The position numbers were made by a program, and so were the translations under genes. From Salinispirillum sp. LH 10-3-1 (GTDB taxonomy: Bacteria > Pseudomonadota > Gammaproteobacteria > Pseudomonadales > Natronospirillaceae), in contig NZ_CP101717.1 of the NCBI RefSeq assembly GCF_030643825.1, positions 3,307,673 to 3,371,672 on the forward strand: DNA of 64,000 nucleotides, in the 5' to 3' direction. The notes beneath the pieces are model-generated. The model had not been told where the DNA came from. It was given only the letters and a program-made list of their open reading frames with translations, and ran no database searches. How positions within the stretch are numbered: the stretch's first letter is position 1; each line of letters begins with the position of its first letter. This document shows positions 50,953 to 60,309 of the stretch, piece by piece.

Positions 50953-50983
50953 GCGCCCATATTGTCCCCAAACACATGGGCGC
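50953..50983. terminator. Hairpin between convergent genes
   Basis: GCGCCCAT (50953-50960) pairs with ATGGGCGC (50976-50983) over a 15-base loop. It lies between the methyltransferase stop and the convergent 972-residue gene. No T tract is present. Confidence 0.45.
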
Positions 50984-50996
50984 GTGATCGCGCTGG

Positions 50997-53915
50997 CTAG
51001 AAGTTACCGGCCGACAAGCTGAACTGAAAACGCCAGTCTGTGTCTTCAATGCGATAGAACGCACTGACCGCTGGCTCCAAAACGATATTGAGATTGCTGA
51101 ACAAATGCGTTGGCATCAGTACCGTGGTGCCAAGAGAACTCTGGCTCCGCCAGTTGTCGTTGCGCTCGGCAAATTCATAGTCGGCGTTCACTTGCAACGC
51201 CAAGCGCTTGAAGTACAGCAGCTTCCATACAGGCACATCCAGCGTGGCTAGGTGCATGCGGTAATCCGCCGCAACCAAGCCACCTTGATCACGGCTCAAC
51301 GCTTCGGAATAACCGCGCGCTACCGGGCGATCGGTACGCAAGTTCACATCGTCATCCCCGAACTGGCGTTCCAAATCCAGGTGCAAGCCAAAAAGGTGAT
51401 TAGGAAACACACTCGGCAGCCCCAGACGTACACCGCCGTACAGAACGCGGCTATCGAAGTCGGACAGAGAATCGATGCTCTGTGCCCAGTTCACGTCCGT
51501 CTGCAAGGCGCGGCGCGCACCCTCATCCCAGAAAGCCCCGGCCTGCTGTTGCCCGTAACGCAGCCCTACGCGCACCACACCACCGGCGTATTCATCAACG
51601 GCAGGCGCGCCATCGATGGATTGCAGGCTGAGCCAGCTAAGGTCACCCGATAACGTCAGAGTTTTGTATTGTGTTTGATCACGCCACATCAACGGCAAGG
51701 CAATACCGCCGGTGATGCGCTGTGAGCGCGCTTCTTCAACCACCTTGTCGTCTTCCAGCTCACGCTGATAGTCGGTTGCCATCGTCGCACTGAGTACCGG
51801 ATACCAACGACGATTCTCGATCATCAAGGCCGCACTGGCTTGCTCAGCGTCAAAGTGGTAACGAGCAGAGGCCTCTACCGACAGAGTATCCAGTACGTTG
51901 TCAGAACGAATATTGGCACTCAGCTCGTCGTTCGCATAGCCGAACGCCCAGCTGTGCGGACGCAGCAGATTGCGCGTGCGGTCATAGTCGGTGATCACAT
52001 ACTCTTCTGCATCGAAAGACGCATCGGTCCGTTCGCTGGCCGCCCGATAACGATCGTTCATCAAGGGCGCGAAGTACTCGGTCCGCATAGGCTGTACATC
52101 GGCCATGGGCACCCAATGGCTCGGCGCCACCTGGCCCGGCAAGTGATAGGCCATCAGACGATCACCCTGTGGGGAATAGTCGCTGAAAATAACTTCCTGA
52201 CGTACCGGGTTCCACTGCGGGTAGTACGCCCCGTACGGGCGTTGTACCGCTAAGAAACGCTCGCCGGTCGCTGAGTCCAGCGCCCAAATTTGGTCTACGC
52301 CGGTGTAGTCACTGGTGTAGAGCACCCAACGACCCGCAAATACAGGGCCACGCAGCGCTTCTTCGTGCGTTGGTTCAATCAGTACTTGCTGTTCACCGCG
52401 TGCGGCATTCAGCCAATTGATAGAAAATCCTTGCTCATCCAGCTGCGCATACAACAAGCCAGTGCCTTGTTCGTTCCACTTCACATCAAAGGGATAGCTG
52501 TTGTCGGGCAGATCCCAGCGATACAACAAATCGCCTTGGCGATTCAGAATATCCACCGAGACCTTTCGGTCAGCGGTGAATTCGACAGCAGCAATACGGC
52601 TGTTTTCTTGGCTTACCGCCACATGAGTGTATTTTCTACCCTGCGACAAGTCCACTTGGTTACCGGTGTTGAGATCGAGGCAACTCAGGTCACCCCACGA
52701 CTGCAATTGAAAACGCGCATGCGCGTGTTCACGAATCCAGCAAATACGGTCGCCGCCTTGACTCACTGTCTGCTCACGCATGGCGGATAAATAGCTGCTC
52801 ACCAAGTCGGCAGGCATGGCTTGCACCGTGGTTTCTTTGTTCGCATCAAGGGTAACCAAGCGGCTGTCTTGCTGTACACCGCGCTTCAATGCCCAAGTGG
52901 TGTCACCCCAAGAGGCGATTGGGTAGTAACCTAACCAATGCTCGCTTTCAGCGCGTGGCAAAGCACGAACCGAGGTGATCTGCATGGCATTCTGCTGGGC
53001 TTGCCACGTGGACAGCAACTCGTCCATCGCAATGGCGTGATGCTCGGGCAGGGTTTTACCAGTCAGCGCTTCAATCTGGCCGGTAAACGTCAGCGGGAAT
53101 AACCGATTCCCAGTGCGGTTCAGCACCTGATCAAAGAAGTCGTCGCCGTAAGTGCGACGGAAGTAAGTCACCAGAAAATAGCCGAGGTCATAGTGACTGG
53201 CGTAGGGATATGGATCGCGGTCGTTGCCGAAATAGGCCCGGTAAAACCCATCATGGGCGCCGGACAGAGCATGGGTGCGACGCCAGAGATCAAAGGATGC
53301 CATACGGCCACGGCCACCCTGTGTCCAGAGTGTTTCTTCTAGAACTGCATCGCCTTCCAGATACCACCCAGGGTAGAGCAAACCGCCAAAGGCACCGGTG
53401 CCCATTTCGCCAAACAGAATACTCAAACCGAACCCAGTGTTGGTGTCCAGTACCTTAGAAAACTGCTGCGTGTGACGACCTTCGTGAATGGCTAATGTAC
53501 GAAGCCACTCAGAGCCCGCAAAGCTCGCTGGCTTATTGTAGAAATAGGAGCGACGTGGCATCAGCCCGACATAGCCATTGCTTTCGTGTGACGAAGACGA
53601 CAACACAACAGGGATTTTGCCACCACGGCGCTGCAACGACAGAGTCTCCTCCATCTGTGGCAGGTAGTAGTCGAGGTAGCCAGCAACACGCTGTGCTTCC
53701 ACCTCATGACCGGCCTCAAAAATAACGACAAAATGTTCCAGTTCAATTTGCTGCCATTGTGTAGTTGGCAGATGCTGACTGGAAGCGAGACTGAAAGTGC
53801 TGAGCAACCAAACAGTCAGTGCGACGAGGGTCATCAGAGATCGTTGACGGAGAGGCGAAACGCCACCTTGCTGTACCATGTCCGGAGTTTCCATGCTGTG
53901 GTCTATGCCGCGCAT
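50997..53915 (-). CDS. Surface protein with peptidase-like, beta-propeller and C-terminal barrel regions
   Basis: A protein of about 970 residues, exported by the hydrophobic signal RSLMTLVALTVWLLSTFSLAS. A peptidase-MA-like domain (residues about 55-320) has the zinc motif HEGRH (HExxH) and a following GWYLEGDAV whose Glu could be the third ligand. Then come repeated propeller-like strands (about 370-640; YTSDYTGVDQIWALD, FSDYSPQGDRLMAY). The last 300 residues alternate like an outer-membrane barrel and end in Phe (FQFSLSAGNF), the usual outer-membrane assembly signal. A protease-like head tethered to the outer membrane is inferred. The start is uncertain (53894 or 53879 possible); no good ribosome site is seen. 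Confidence 0.85.
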   Translation of the reverse strand: MRGIDHSMETPDMVQQGGVSPLRQRSLMTLVALTVWLLSTFSLASSQHLPTTQWQQIELEHFVVIFEAGHEVEAQRVAGYLDYYLPQMEETLSLQRRGGKIPVVLSSSSHESNGYVGLMPRRSYFYNKPASFAGSEWLRTLAIHEGRHTQQFSKVLDTNTGFGLSILFGEMGTGAFGGLLYPGWYLEGDAVLEETLWTQGGRGRMASFDLWRRTHALSGAHDGFYRAYFGNDRDPYPYASHYDLGYFLVTYFRRTYGDDFFDQVLNRTGNRLFPLTFTGQIEALTGKTLPEHHAIAMDELLSTWQAQQNAMQITSVRALPRAESEHWLGYYPIASWGDTTWALKRGVQQDSRLVTLDANKETTVQAMPADLVSSYLSAMREQTVSQGGDRICWIREHAHARFQLQSWGDLSCLDLNTGNQVDLSQGRKYTHVAVSQENSRIAAVEFTADRKVSVDILNRQGDLLYRWDLPDNSYPFDVKWNEQGTGLLYAQLDEQGFSINWLNAARGEQQVLIEPTHEEALRGPVFAGRWVLYTSDYTGVDQIWALDSATGERFLAVQRPYGAYYPQWNPVRQEVIFSDYSPQGDRLMAYHLPGQVAPSHWVPMADVQPMRTEYFAPLMNDRYRAASERTDASFDAEEYVITDYDRTRNLLRPHSWAFGYANDELSANIRSDNVLDTLSVEASARYHFDAEQASAALMIENRRWYPVLSATMATDYQRELEDDKVVEEARSQRITGGIALPLMWRDQTQYKTLTLSGDLSWLSLQSIDGAPAVDEYAGGVVRVGLRYGQQQAGAFWDEGARRALQTDVNWAQSIDSLSDFDSRVLYGGVRLGLPSVFPNHLFGLHLDLERQFGDDDVNLRTDRPVARGYSEALSRDQGGLVAADYRMHLATLDVPVWKLLYFKRLALQVNADYEFAERNDNWRSQSSLGTTVLMPTHLFSNLNIVLEPAVSAFYRIEDTDWRFQFSLSAGNF

Positions 53916-53995
53916 GATAACGCATTAGCGCCTGAAAACTGAACAGAGTTTGGCGTCGAGCTGTAAATACTGTGCAGCAGTTGGCACAGATTTGA

Positions 53996-55654
53996 TCAAT
54001 CCTTGCTCAACAGATCCAAGTCAGCGTAAAAACGATAGCAGTTTTTTCCTGCTCGCTTAGCCGCATATAGCGCTTCATCGGCATGACGCAGTAGGGTATC
54101 GTCGGTACTGGGGTCTTGCGGAAAAATAGTCACTCCAATGCTGGTCGAGACGGTCAAAGTTTCATTACCGACCACTATCGGCTTCAGCAAAGAGTCCATA
54201 ATGCGCTGCAAGGCCCGCTCAACTTCTTCGTGTGTGTTGAGCTCACACAATAAGAAAACAAACTCATCGCCGCCTAATCGTGCCAGAGTATCGCCTTGTC
54301 GAATACAGCGCTCTAACCGCTGACCCAGTATGGTCAGCAAGCGGTCACCCACATCATGCCCTAAGCTATCATTGACCTCTTTGAAGCCGTCTAAATCCAT
54401 CAACGCGATGGCCAGCAAGGTGTCGTGATGCTCGCTGTAGGTGATCGCTTGTGCCATGCGGTCAGCCAACAAGCGACGATTAGGCAAACCTGTTAAAGCA
54501 TCGAAATGCGCCATTTTTTGCAGCGTCGCCTCTTGCTCTTTCAGGTGTGTGATGTCCATGTTGGTACCTAAAAAGCGCGTCGGCTCTCCATTTTCATCAC
54601 GCAGCACACGGCCTTGCGTTTTGATCCAGCGTACCTCTCCATCGCCGCGGACTATACGGAACTCATCTTCCAACGCCTCTTCCCCAGCCAACGCTTGCTT
54701 GGTTCGAGCGATGGCTGCAGTTCGATCATCAGGATGCAAGGCGTGCTCCCATGTCAGAGGCTCGCGCTCAAGTTCACCCGGCGTTAATTTATACAGGCTG
54801 TACATCTCATCGTTCCACGAGCGCATTCCGGTACGCACATCGTAGTCCCAGATGCCGATGTGCCCGGCTTGTGTCGCTAAATCCAAGCGCTCTGACAACA
54901 GCTTGGTTGCGTCGTGCTGCGCCTTCAGCTCAGCCTGCGCTACCTGCAATTGATCAAGGTAGCGCCGTGCTTCATCGCCGGACTGTAGGCCGTCGGTCAT
55001 GCCATTGAACGCTTCAAAAACGGCAGCCCATTCAGTACGGTCGGTCACGGGCAATTTGGTCCATTCCTTGCGCTCGACGCGTGACAGCGCATCAATCAGG
55101 GTAGTGAGGGGTGTCAGTACCCACTGCTGCACAACGCGCAGCGTAACAATATAGAGCGCGCCAATTGTCAAAGCGAACAACAGCACACCTATGACCACGG
55201 TTTGGCGCGTGATCTGGTTCAGAGATGCGGTACTCCACGTCAATTCGAAGTGAGCAAACGCTCGCTCGGAAAAAGGTTCTAACACGGGGAAGCTCAGCAT
55301 CAGTACGTCACGGTTGTGGCCCGTTATGCCATGCGCTTCATCACCGTGAAAGTAAATTACCTCGCCGGCGTCATCCAAAATACGGGCATAAATAAATTGA
55401 TCATCACTGCTGATAGCGCGTACTTGTGCTTCGTATATTTGGCGGTCAAACACCCATAAAGGCTGCGCAATCGCTGCCGCGGTAAGACGCGCAATAGCTG
55501 TGGCCTGATTCTCGAGATTTTCCTGTTGTTGACGATATTGAATCCAACCGCTCAGCATTTGCAGCAACAAAAGAACAATGGCCACCATTGGAAAGCTGAG
55601 TAAAAACAGTCGACGCGCCAACGGACTGTGGCGAGCGATAAATGGCTTCGTCAT
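53996..55654 (-). CDS. Membrane PAS-GGDEF diguanylate cyclase
   Basis: 552 residues: an N-terminal span (LFLLSFPMVAIVLLLLQMLSG), a periplasmic sensor loop, a second span (VVIGVLLFALTIGALYIVTL), a HAMP-like region, a PAS domain (about 285-380), then GGDEF with active site RLGGDEFVF. The I-site RQGD lies five residues before the active site, so product inhibition should work. There is no EAL domain. Its start overlaps the end of the upstream binding-protein-like gene by four bases, which suggests that protein supplies the periplasmic signal. Confidence 0.92.
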   Translation of the reverse strand: MTKPFIARHSPLARRLFLLSFPMVAIVLLLLQMLSGWIQYRQQQENLENQATAIARLTAAAIAQPLWVFDRQIYEAQVRAISSDDQFIYARILDDAGEVIYFHGDEAHGITGHNRDVLMLSFPVLEPFSERAFAHFELTWSTASLNQITRQTVVIGVLLFALTIGALYIVTLRVVQQWVLTPLTTLIDALSRVERKEWTKLPVTDRTEWAAVFEAFNGMTDGLQSGDEARRYLDQLQVAQAELKAQHDATKLLSERLDLATQAGHIGIWDYDVRTGMRSWNDEMYSLYKLTPGELEREPLTWEHALHPDDRTAAIARTKQALAGEEALEDEFRIVRGDGEVRWIKTQGRVLRDENGEPTRFLGTNMDITHLKEQEATLQKMAHFDALTGLPNRRLLADRMAQAITYSEHHDTLLAIALMDLDGFKEVNDSLGHDVGDRLLTILGQRLERCIRQGDTLARLGGDEFVFLLCELNTHEEVERALQRIMDSLLKPIVVGNETLTVSTSIGVTIFPQDPSTDDTLLRHADEALYAAKRAGKNCYRFYADLDLLSKD

Positions 55655-56421
55655 AGCTCACCCATAGTCAAAACGTCCGCCGCCGCTAACTCTGCCAACC
55701 AAACTAAAACCTGTTGCACCAAGGCAGCTCGCTCAGATGCAGCCAAAACATGGTGCTGATAGATCTGATCATGCTGGTCGGATACCAGAATCTGCTGCAC
55801 CTTATCGGGGTTAGCATGCAAGAACTGCTGCAAAAAGACTTGGCTCACTACCGCTATTTCGGCTCGACCTTCCAAAACCAACTCTATCAAGGCGCTTTGC
55901 GTCGACACGAGGATCATATTGAACTCTTCGCGCAGGTAATCAGGGTTGTTATTGAAATCAGAGAAACCGTAGTGATAGCTCAAGATGCCTGCCATGCGGC
56001 GTTGGGTTAGATCACTAAAATAATCTTGGTTACGGCCTGACTCCTGACGTGCAATGTAGACTTCCCGATCATCAAAGAATTGAGGTAGAGGCTGGGCTGA
56101 TATCTGCTCTCGACTCCATCCCCATGCCGGGTTTTCAAACAGCATTAAACTGAAGCGTCCAGAGGCGAGGTCGTTGAAGCGGCGCGCGGCGGAAGTGAAA
56201 TAGAGGACAAATTCATAGTCGCTCTGATGAGCATTCAGATGATCCATCAGAGTTAAGGTAATACCGCCCACTGGAACACCGTCTTCGACAACCAGATAAG
56301 GCGGAAAGTCATAAGCGCCAACATAGATACGCTCGCGCGCCTGTGCGCCTACCGCGAGCAGCAAAACACACAGCACAAGGATACTGCTTAGTCCATTCCA
56401 TGGCTTACTTAATGATTCCAT
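55651..56421 (-). CDS. Periplasmic binding-protein-like sensor partner
   Basis: A 256-residue exported protein of the SBP_bac_3 fold: signal peptide (WNGLSSILVLCVLLLAVGAQA), then RIYVGAYDFPPYLVVEDGVPVGGITLTLMD and RFNDLASGRFSLMLFENPAW. It has no transporter genes nearby and overlaps the diguanylate cyclase gene (ATGA), so it is more likely a ligand sensor than a transport protein. The ATG at 56421 is preferred over the frame opening at 56448 as it gives the shorter, normal signal peptide; this is not certain. Confidence 0.85.
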   Translation of the reverse strand: MESLSKPWNGLSSILVLCVLLLAVGAQARERIYVGAYDFPPYLVVEDGVPVGGITLTLMDHLNAHQSDYEFVLYFTSAARRFNDLASGRFSLMLFENPAWGWSREQISAQPLPQFFDDREVYIARQESGRNQDYFSDLTQRRMAGILSYHYGFSDFNNNPDYLREEFNMILVSTQSALIELVLEGRAEIAVVSQVFLQQFLHANPDKVQQILVSDQHDQIYQHHVLAASERAALVQQVLVWLAELAAADVLTMGEL

Positions 56422-56522
56422 ACTGCCGACCACCCACTTCCGACTCAATCGAATTTGCGTTCTGACACTTCATTCAGAATAGCATAGGCCATTGGAAGTG
56501 CAGGTAAATTTGGCAAACTCAA

Positions 56523-57050
56523 TCAAGGTAATAGCGAGAGTGTTTCCTTTATCACGCTCCACGCCGCCAGCTTGTGCGCCAACGACATCGCGGCATGGGC
56601 TGGACTGGTGGACGGCAGCCGCTGCAGAATTAAGGTGTGGTCGTGCACCAGCGGCAATACATGCCGACGAAAGCTTTGCTCCGCTGTCCCGCCATTGAAA
56701 AAGACATGCCGTACGCTTGGGTGCCGTGTGAGAAATTCATTAAAGTCATTGGGCACCATACTGCTCTTGGTGATCGCGGCATCAAGACTGCCGGGCCGCT
56801 CGCACGACGCTAATACGTCCCAAACGGCAATACCATGCGCTTGCAAAACGGCTACACGCTCGCTGTAAGGCAGCTCTGGACTGGCACCAAAAAGCCCACC
56901 CATGATAGGCCAGAACGCATTACGCGGGTGGGCGTAATACTGCTGGGCATTCAGCGAAGCGACACCGGGCATACTGCCGAGAATCAGCAGTCGTGCCTGC
57001 GGCGGCTCAATCGGAGGAAAGCTGTTTACCTTCAAAAGAACAGACGCCAC
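56523..57050 (-). CDS. DNA-deoxyinosine/uracil glycosylase (UDG superfamily)
   Basis: A 175-residue base-excision repair enzyme of the UDG superfamily, closest by motif to hypoxanthine-DNA (family 6) glycosylases. Motif 1 is GSMPGVASLNAQQYYAHPRNAFW and motif 2 is LPSTSPAHA, with the active-site Asn in PRNAFW. It would remove deaminated bases from DNA. The GTG start overlaps azlD by 19 bases, so it is translated as the last gene of the DUF924-azlC-azlD operon. Confidence 0.87.
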   Translation of the reverse strand: MASVLLKVNSFPPIEPPQARLLILGSMPGVASLNAQQYYAHPRNAFWPIMGGLFGASPELPYSERVAVLQAHGIAVWDVLASCERPGSLDAAITKSSMVPNDFNEFLTRHPSVRHVFFNGGTAEQSFRRHVLPLVHDHTLILQRLPSTSPAHAAMSLAHKLAAWSVIKETLSLLP

Positions 57051-57343
57051 AAGGCTGCCGTCATAATACCAGCGGCAATGGCCAGCAAAGCTTTCCGCGT
57101 CAACAACATGACCAACAGGGTGGCTAACAACGCCAAACGCGCGCCGCTGTCACCGGCAGCGGCAACAGGGGCAACAATGGCCACCAGCGCTGAACCTGAC
57201 ATCGCCTGGATAAAACGTTCTGTACGCGGTCCGATGTTTAACTGCGCCAATATCAATACCCCGCCAATGCGGGTGAGGTAGGTCACACCCGCCATCAGAA
57301 AGATGACCAGCACGGCGGTGAGGGGTGTGAGCTCTAACATCAT
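57032..57343 (-). CDS. azlD: AzlD branched-chain amino-acid export subunit
   Basis: A 103-residue membrane protein with about four short spans and the AzlD-typical GVTYLTRIGGVLIL and VLLTRKALLAI-like LLTRKALLAIAAGI. It works with AzlC to export branched-chain amino acids. It overlaps the azlC stop by four bases. Confidence 0.92.
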   Translation of the reverse strand: MMLELTPLTAVLVIFLMAGVTYLTRIGGVLILAQLNIGPRTERFIQAMSGSALVAIVAPVAAAGDSGARLALLATLLVMLLTRKALLAIAAGIMTAALWRLFF

Positions 57344-58059
57344 GTGCCCTCCTTGTCACTCGAAGACGGCTGATTACCCAACCAAATACCGGCCAAACCA
57401 CCGGCCAGTGCGCCGACAATGACGTGCAAATTCGCTGGCAGCCAATAATAGGCCCCCACCGACACCACGGCCGCGACCAACCAAGGCACCAACAGCATGT
57501 TTTTCTGCTCACCGTTCACAATCATCGCCAGCAAGAAGCAGCTCATGATCACGTCCAGGCCAAAGCGTTCCGGCTCCTCAAACCCACTGCCCAGCAAAAC
57601 GCCGATCACCGTACCCACCATCCAGGTGAGCCACAGCGCTAAACCACCACCGAGCAAAATACCGACGTCGCGTATGCCTTTTTGGTGTTCGGTGTACGAC
57701 ATCGCCCAATTCGCATCACTGAGCAGCACCAAGGTGAGGTAGCGCTGACGCGCCGGCAGGTTTTTTAGCCAAGGGTACAGCGAAGCACCCATCAGTAAAT
57801 GTCGACTGTTCACCGCAAAGGTCACCACCAACAGGGTCAGCAGGGCGATTTCCGGTTGCCATAATTCCAATGCCGCGAACTGTGAAGCACCAGCGAACAC
57901 CACGCCGCTCATTAGGATGGTTTCCAACGGGCTCAGCCCGCGCTGTGCCGCCGCGACACCAAAAGCAATACCGAACATCACCACGAAGGTCGCCAGCGGC
58001 AGCATGCGCAGAAAGCCCTGACGAGTACCAGCAAACGTCAGGGTTGCTGTTTGCACCAT
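57340..58059 (-). CDS. azlC: AzlC branched-chain amino-acid export permease
   Basis: A 239-residue inner-membrane protein with AzlC hallmarks: VVMFGIAFGVAAAQRGLSPLETILMSGVVFAGASQFAAL, NSRHLLMGASLYPWL and LLSDANWAMSY. Its start shares one base with the DUF924 stop (TAATG). With AzlD it forms an exporter for leucine, isoleucine or valine analogues. Confidence 0.93.
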   Translation of the reverse strand: MVQTATLTFAGTRQGFLRMLPLATFVVMFGIAFGVAAAQRGLSPLETILMSGVVFAGASQFAALELWQPEIALLTLLVVTFAVNSRHLLMGASLYPWLKNLPARQRYLTLVLLSDANWAMSYTEHQKGIRDVGILLGGGLALWLTWMVGTVIGVLLGSGFEEPERFGLDVIMSCFLLAMIVNGEQKNMLLVPWLVAAVVSVGAYYWLPANLHVIVGALAGGLAGIWLGNQPSSSDKEGT

Positions 58060-58604
58060 TAGAAGGATGATCCCGGCTGCTGTAGGAAGGCGATTTCTTC
58101 CGGTGTGGACGTTCTGCCCAATATGCGATTGCGGTGCGGGTAACGACCAAAACGGTCAATGATGTCTTTATGCCGCTGCTCAAAGTCCAAGTTGTCAGCC
58201 AGGTCGGGATGGCTGAACAAGCGCATGGCCGTCTCATGGATCAAGGGCGATTCGCTGTGCATATAAGGCATGTATAGAAACGAGCGGGCTTGCGCGGAGT
58301 CGAGTTGGTCGTCGACACCCAAGGCTACGGCTTCTTGCGCCAACGCCAAGGCCAGTCCGTCGTAAGCAAAGGATTCCGGGTGGTCACGGAAGATATTGCG
58401 CGAGAACTGATCCAGCACAATGACTTCAGCCAATCGACCAGCGGGTGTACCGCGCCAGCTCACGGTTTCACAGCGCGTCGCAGCACGATGTACCGAACTG
58501 AAGCGTTCGGCAATGCGATGGTCCAGCTCGCTACTTTTGGTAAACCAGTCTTTCGGCGTCAGTTCTTGGAACCAGAACGTCAGTACGTCTTGTGCGGTTT
58601 GCAT
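58059..58604 (-). CDS. DUF924-family protein
   Basis: A 181-residue cytosolic, all-helical protein of the DUF924 (YPO3047-like) family, identified by VLTFWFQELTPKDWFTKSSELD, VIVLDQFSRNIFRDHPESFAYD and FLYMPYMHSES. The function is unknown. The start is ATG 58604 with GGGAG upstream; the longer frame runs into the promoter of the divergent dgt gene. It is the first gene of the operon with azlC, azlD and a DNA glycosylase. Confidence 0.88.
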   Translation of the reverse strand: MQTAQDVLTFWFQELTPKDWFTKSSELDHRIAERFSSVHRAATRCETVSWRGTPAGRLAEVIVLDQFSRNIFRDHPESFAYDGLALALAQEAVALGVDDQLDSAQARSFLYMPYMHSESPLIHETAMRLFSHPDLADNLDFEQRHKDIIDRFGRYPHRNRILGRTSTPEEIAFLQQPGSSF

Positions 58605-58695
58605 GGGCGGTTTCTCCCGAGGCGGCGATTGCATTATGGCCCCTAGCATAGCAAGCTACGGTGTATGCAGTAAGCCGCTCAGGAAATTTGTCGCC

Positions 58696-60204
58696 ATGGC
58701 CGAGTTCAATCACCGTTACAGCGTTCAACGCCCTTACAATAGGCTCTCCAACAGCACCGATGCGCAGCAATACTGGGTAGAGAACTGCGGCATCCAAACG
58801 CTGGAAAACCAGCTTGAAAGCGACCGAGGCCGCATCATCAACTCAGCCGCCGTGCGTCGCTTGCAGCAGAAAACGCAAGTCTTCGCCTTAGAGCGCAACG
58901 CCGCGGTACGCAGCCGCCTGACCCATTCATTGGAAGTACAACAAACCGGTCGCTTCATCACGCGGACCATTTTTAACGACTTGCGCAAAGCCGAGCTCTA
59001 CCCGGAACTGTGGCCCCTAGAGCGCGCCATGGAGTCCCTGGTGGAAATGTCGTGCCTGATGCACGACATCGGCAACCCACCCTTTGGTCACTTTGGCGAA
59101 GCCGCCATTTCACACTGGTTCGCTGCGCAATTACCGACGTTCGCCCCGTTTCAACGCGATAATCTGTCTGCGGAGGATGCCGCGTTATCGGCCAGCTTGG
59201 TGCGCGAGTTGCAAAACTTCGAGGGCAATGCACAAGCCATTCGCCTGATCAGCAGTCTGCTAAAGCTCAACCTCACCTACGTACAGGCCGCTGGGGTCTT
59301 TAAGTACACCCGTTGCGCCACCGACGCCAAACCGGCCGCTGATGCGCCCCTGTCGTACTTACAGAAGAAACCAGGCTACTATTTTTCCGAACGTGATTTC
59401 GTAGCCGACATGCAAACCGCCGTCGGAATGAAGCCGGGGCACCGCCACTTGCTGGCTTACATCATGGAAGCGGCGGATGATATTTCCTATTGCCTGGCCG
59501 ATATGGAAGACGCCGTAGATAAGGGCTTACTGACGTACACGGCGTTGGCCGAACTATTGATTACCGCCTTCGCCGAGCAGCGCCCTAACGATGCCGAAGA
59601 AGCGCATTTTGGTAAGAAGTCCTTCAAGGGCATCCTGCATTACGCACTTGAGCGCGCCCAACGAGAAACCATCAATAAAGACCACGAATTTTTTCTGTGG
59701 CTCCGTGTGGAGCTGATTCATCCATTGGTTAAACACGCCGCCAAAGCCTTCATTGATAACATCGAAGCCGTGACCGAGGGCCACTTAAACCGTGCTCTAT
59801 TGGAAGACGACTCGCCGTGTCACAGCGTCATCAGTGCCTTTAAGAAGGTTGCTGTGCAGCATGTGTTCTCCGTGCCCGAAGTGGAAACGCTGGAACTGCA
59901 AGGTTTTCGAATCATTACCGGCTTGCTGGAACACTTTCGGCCGCTGCTGGCGCTAAACCGTGTTGAATTCGACCGCCTCGTTGCGGGCGAGCAACGCGGT
60001 TTACTGCTGGAGAGTCGGCTGTTTAAACGGCTGCCCAACAAGCACGTGAAAGCCTATTTGGCCCAGCGTGAAGACCCGCCGATGGACGCCGAAGTATGGG
60101 AGCTCTATTGCCGCTGTCGGTTGATGCAGGACATGGTGAGCGGCATGACCGACCAGTTCGCACTGGATGAATTTCAGACATTGTCAGTAACGGGTTCCCT
60201 GTAG
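58696..60204 (+). CDS. dgt: Deoxyguanosinetriphosphate triphosphohydrolase (dGTPase)
   Basis: A 502-residue HD-domain enzyme cutting dGTP to deoxyguanosine and triphosphate. RLTHSLEVQQTGR has the first metal His, MHDIGNPPFGHFGE the HD pair, and EAADDISYCLADMEDAVDKG the last Asp. Length is as in E. coli Dgt. I chose the ATG at 58696: the 92-codon extension upstream is antisense to the DUF924 gene and lacks family similarity. AGGA lies 11 bases before it. Confidence 0.93.
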   Translation: MAEFNHRYSVQRPYNRLSNSTDAQQYWVENCGIQTLENQLESDRGRIINSAAVRRLQQKTQVFALERNAAVRSRLTHSLEVQQTGRFITRTIFNDLRKAELYPELWPLERAMESLVEMSCLMHDIGNPPFGHFGEAAISHWFAAQLPTFAPFQRDNLSAEDAALSASLVRELQNFEGNAQAIRLISSLLKLNLTYVQAAGVFKYTRCATDAKPAADAPLSYLQKKPGYYFSERDFVADMQTAVGMKPGHRHLLAYIMEAADDISYCLADMEDAVDKGLLTYTALAELLITAFAEQRPNDAEEAHFGKKSFKGILHYALERAQRETINKDHEFFLWLRVELIHPLVKHAAKAFIDNIEAVTEGHLNRALLEDDSPCHSVISAFKKVAVQHVFSVPEVETLELQGFRIITGLLEHFRPLLALNRVEFDRLVAGEQRGLLLESRLFKRLPNKHVKAYLAQREDPPMDAEVWELYCRCRLMQDMVSGMTDQFALDEFQTLSVTGSL

Positions 60205-60272
60205 GAGGCCAGCCCCCTGGCCGAACCATTCGCGCAGAGGGCTGCGCTCCTACGGGCCGAACCATTCGCGCA
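60201..60272. repeat. REP-like repeat with an 18-base direct repeat
   Basis: GTAGGAG (60201-60207) and CTCCTAC (60247-60253) form an inverted repeat. Across it GGCCGAACCATTCGCGCA occurs twice (60219-60236 and 60255-60272). It fills the gap between the convergent dgt and diguanylate cyclase genes and shares its GCTGCGCTCCTACG core with 5200-5242. Confidence 0.65.
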
Positions 60273-60309
60273 CGCTTGTGTGAACTGGGCAGCGCCCCTA
60301 CTAGTTCCA

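Noticed and set aside
58420-58695. 92-codon extension of dgt upstream of the chosen ATG
   Set aside because: Lies antisense to the DUF924 coding region and adds sequence not found in dGTPases.
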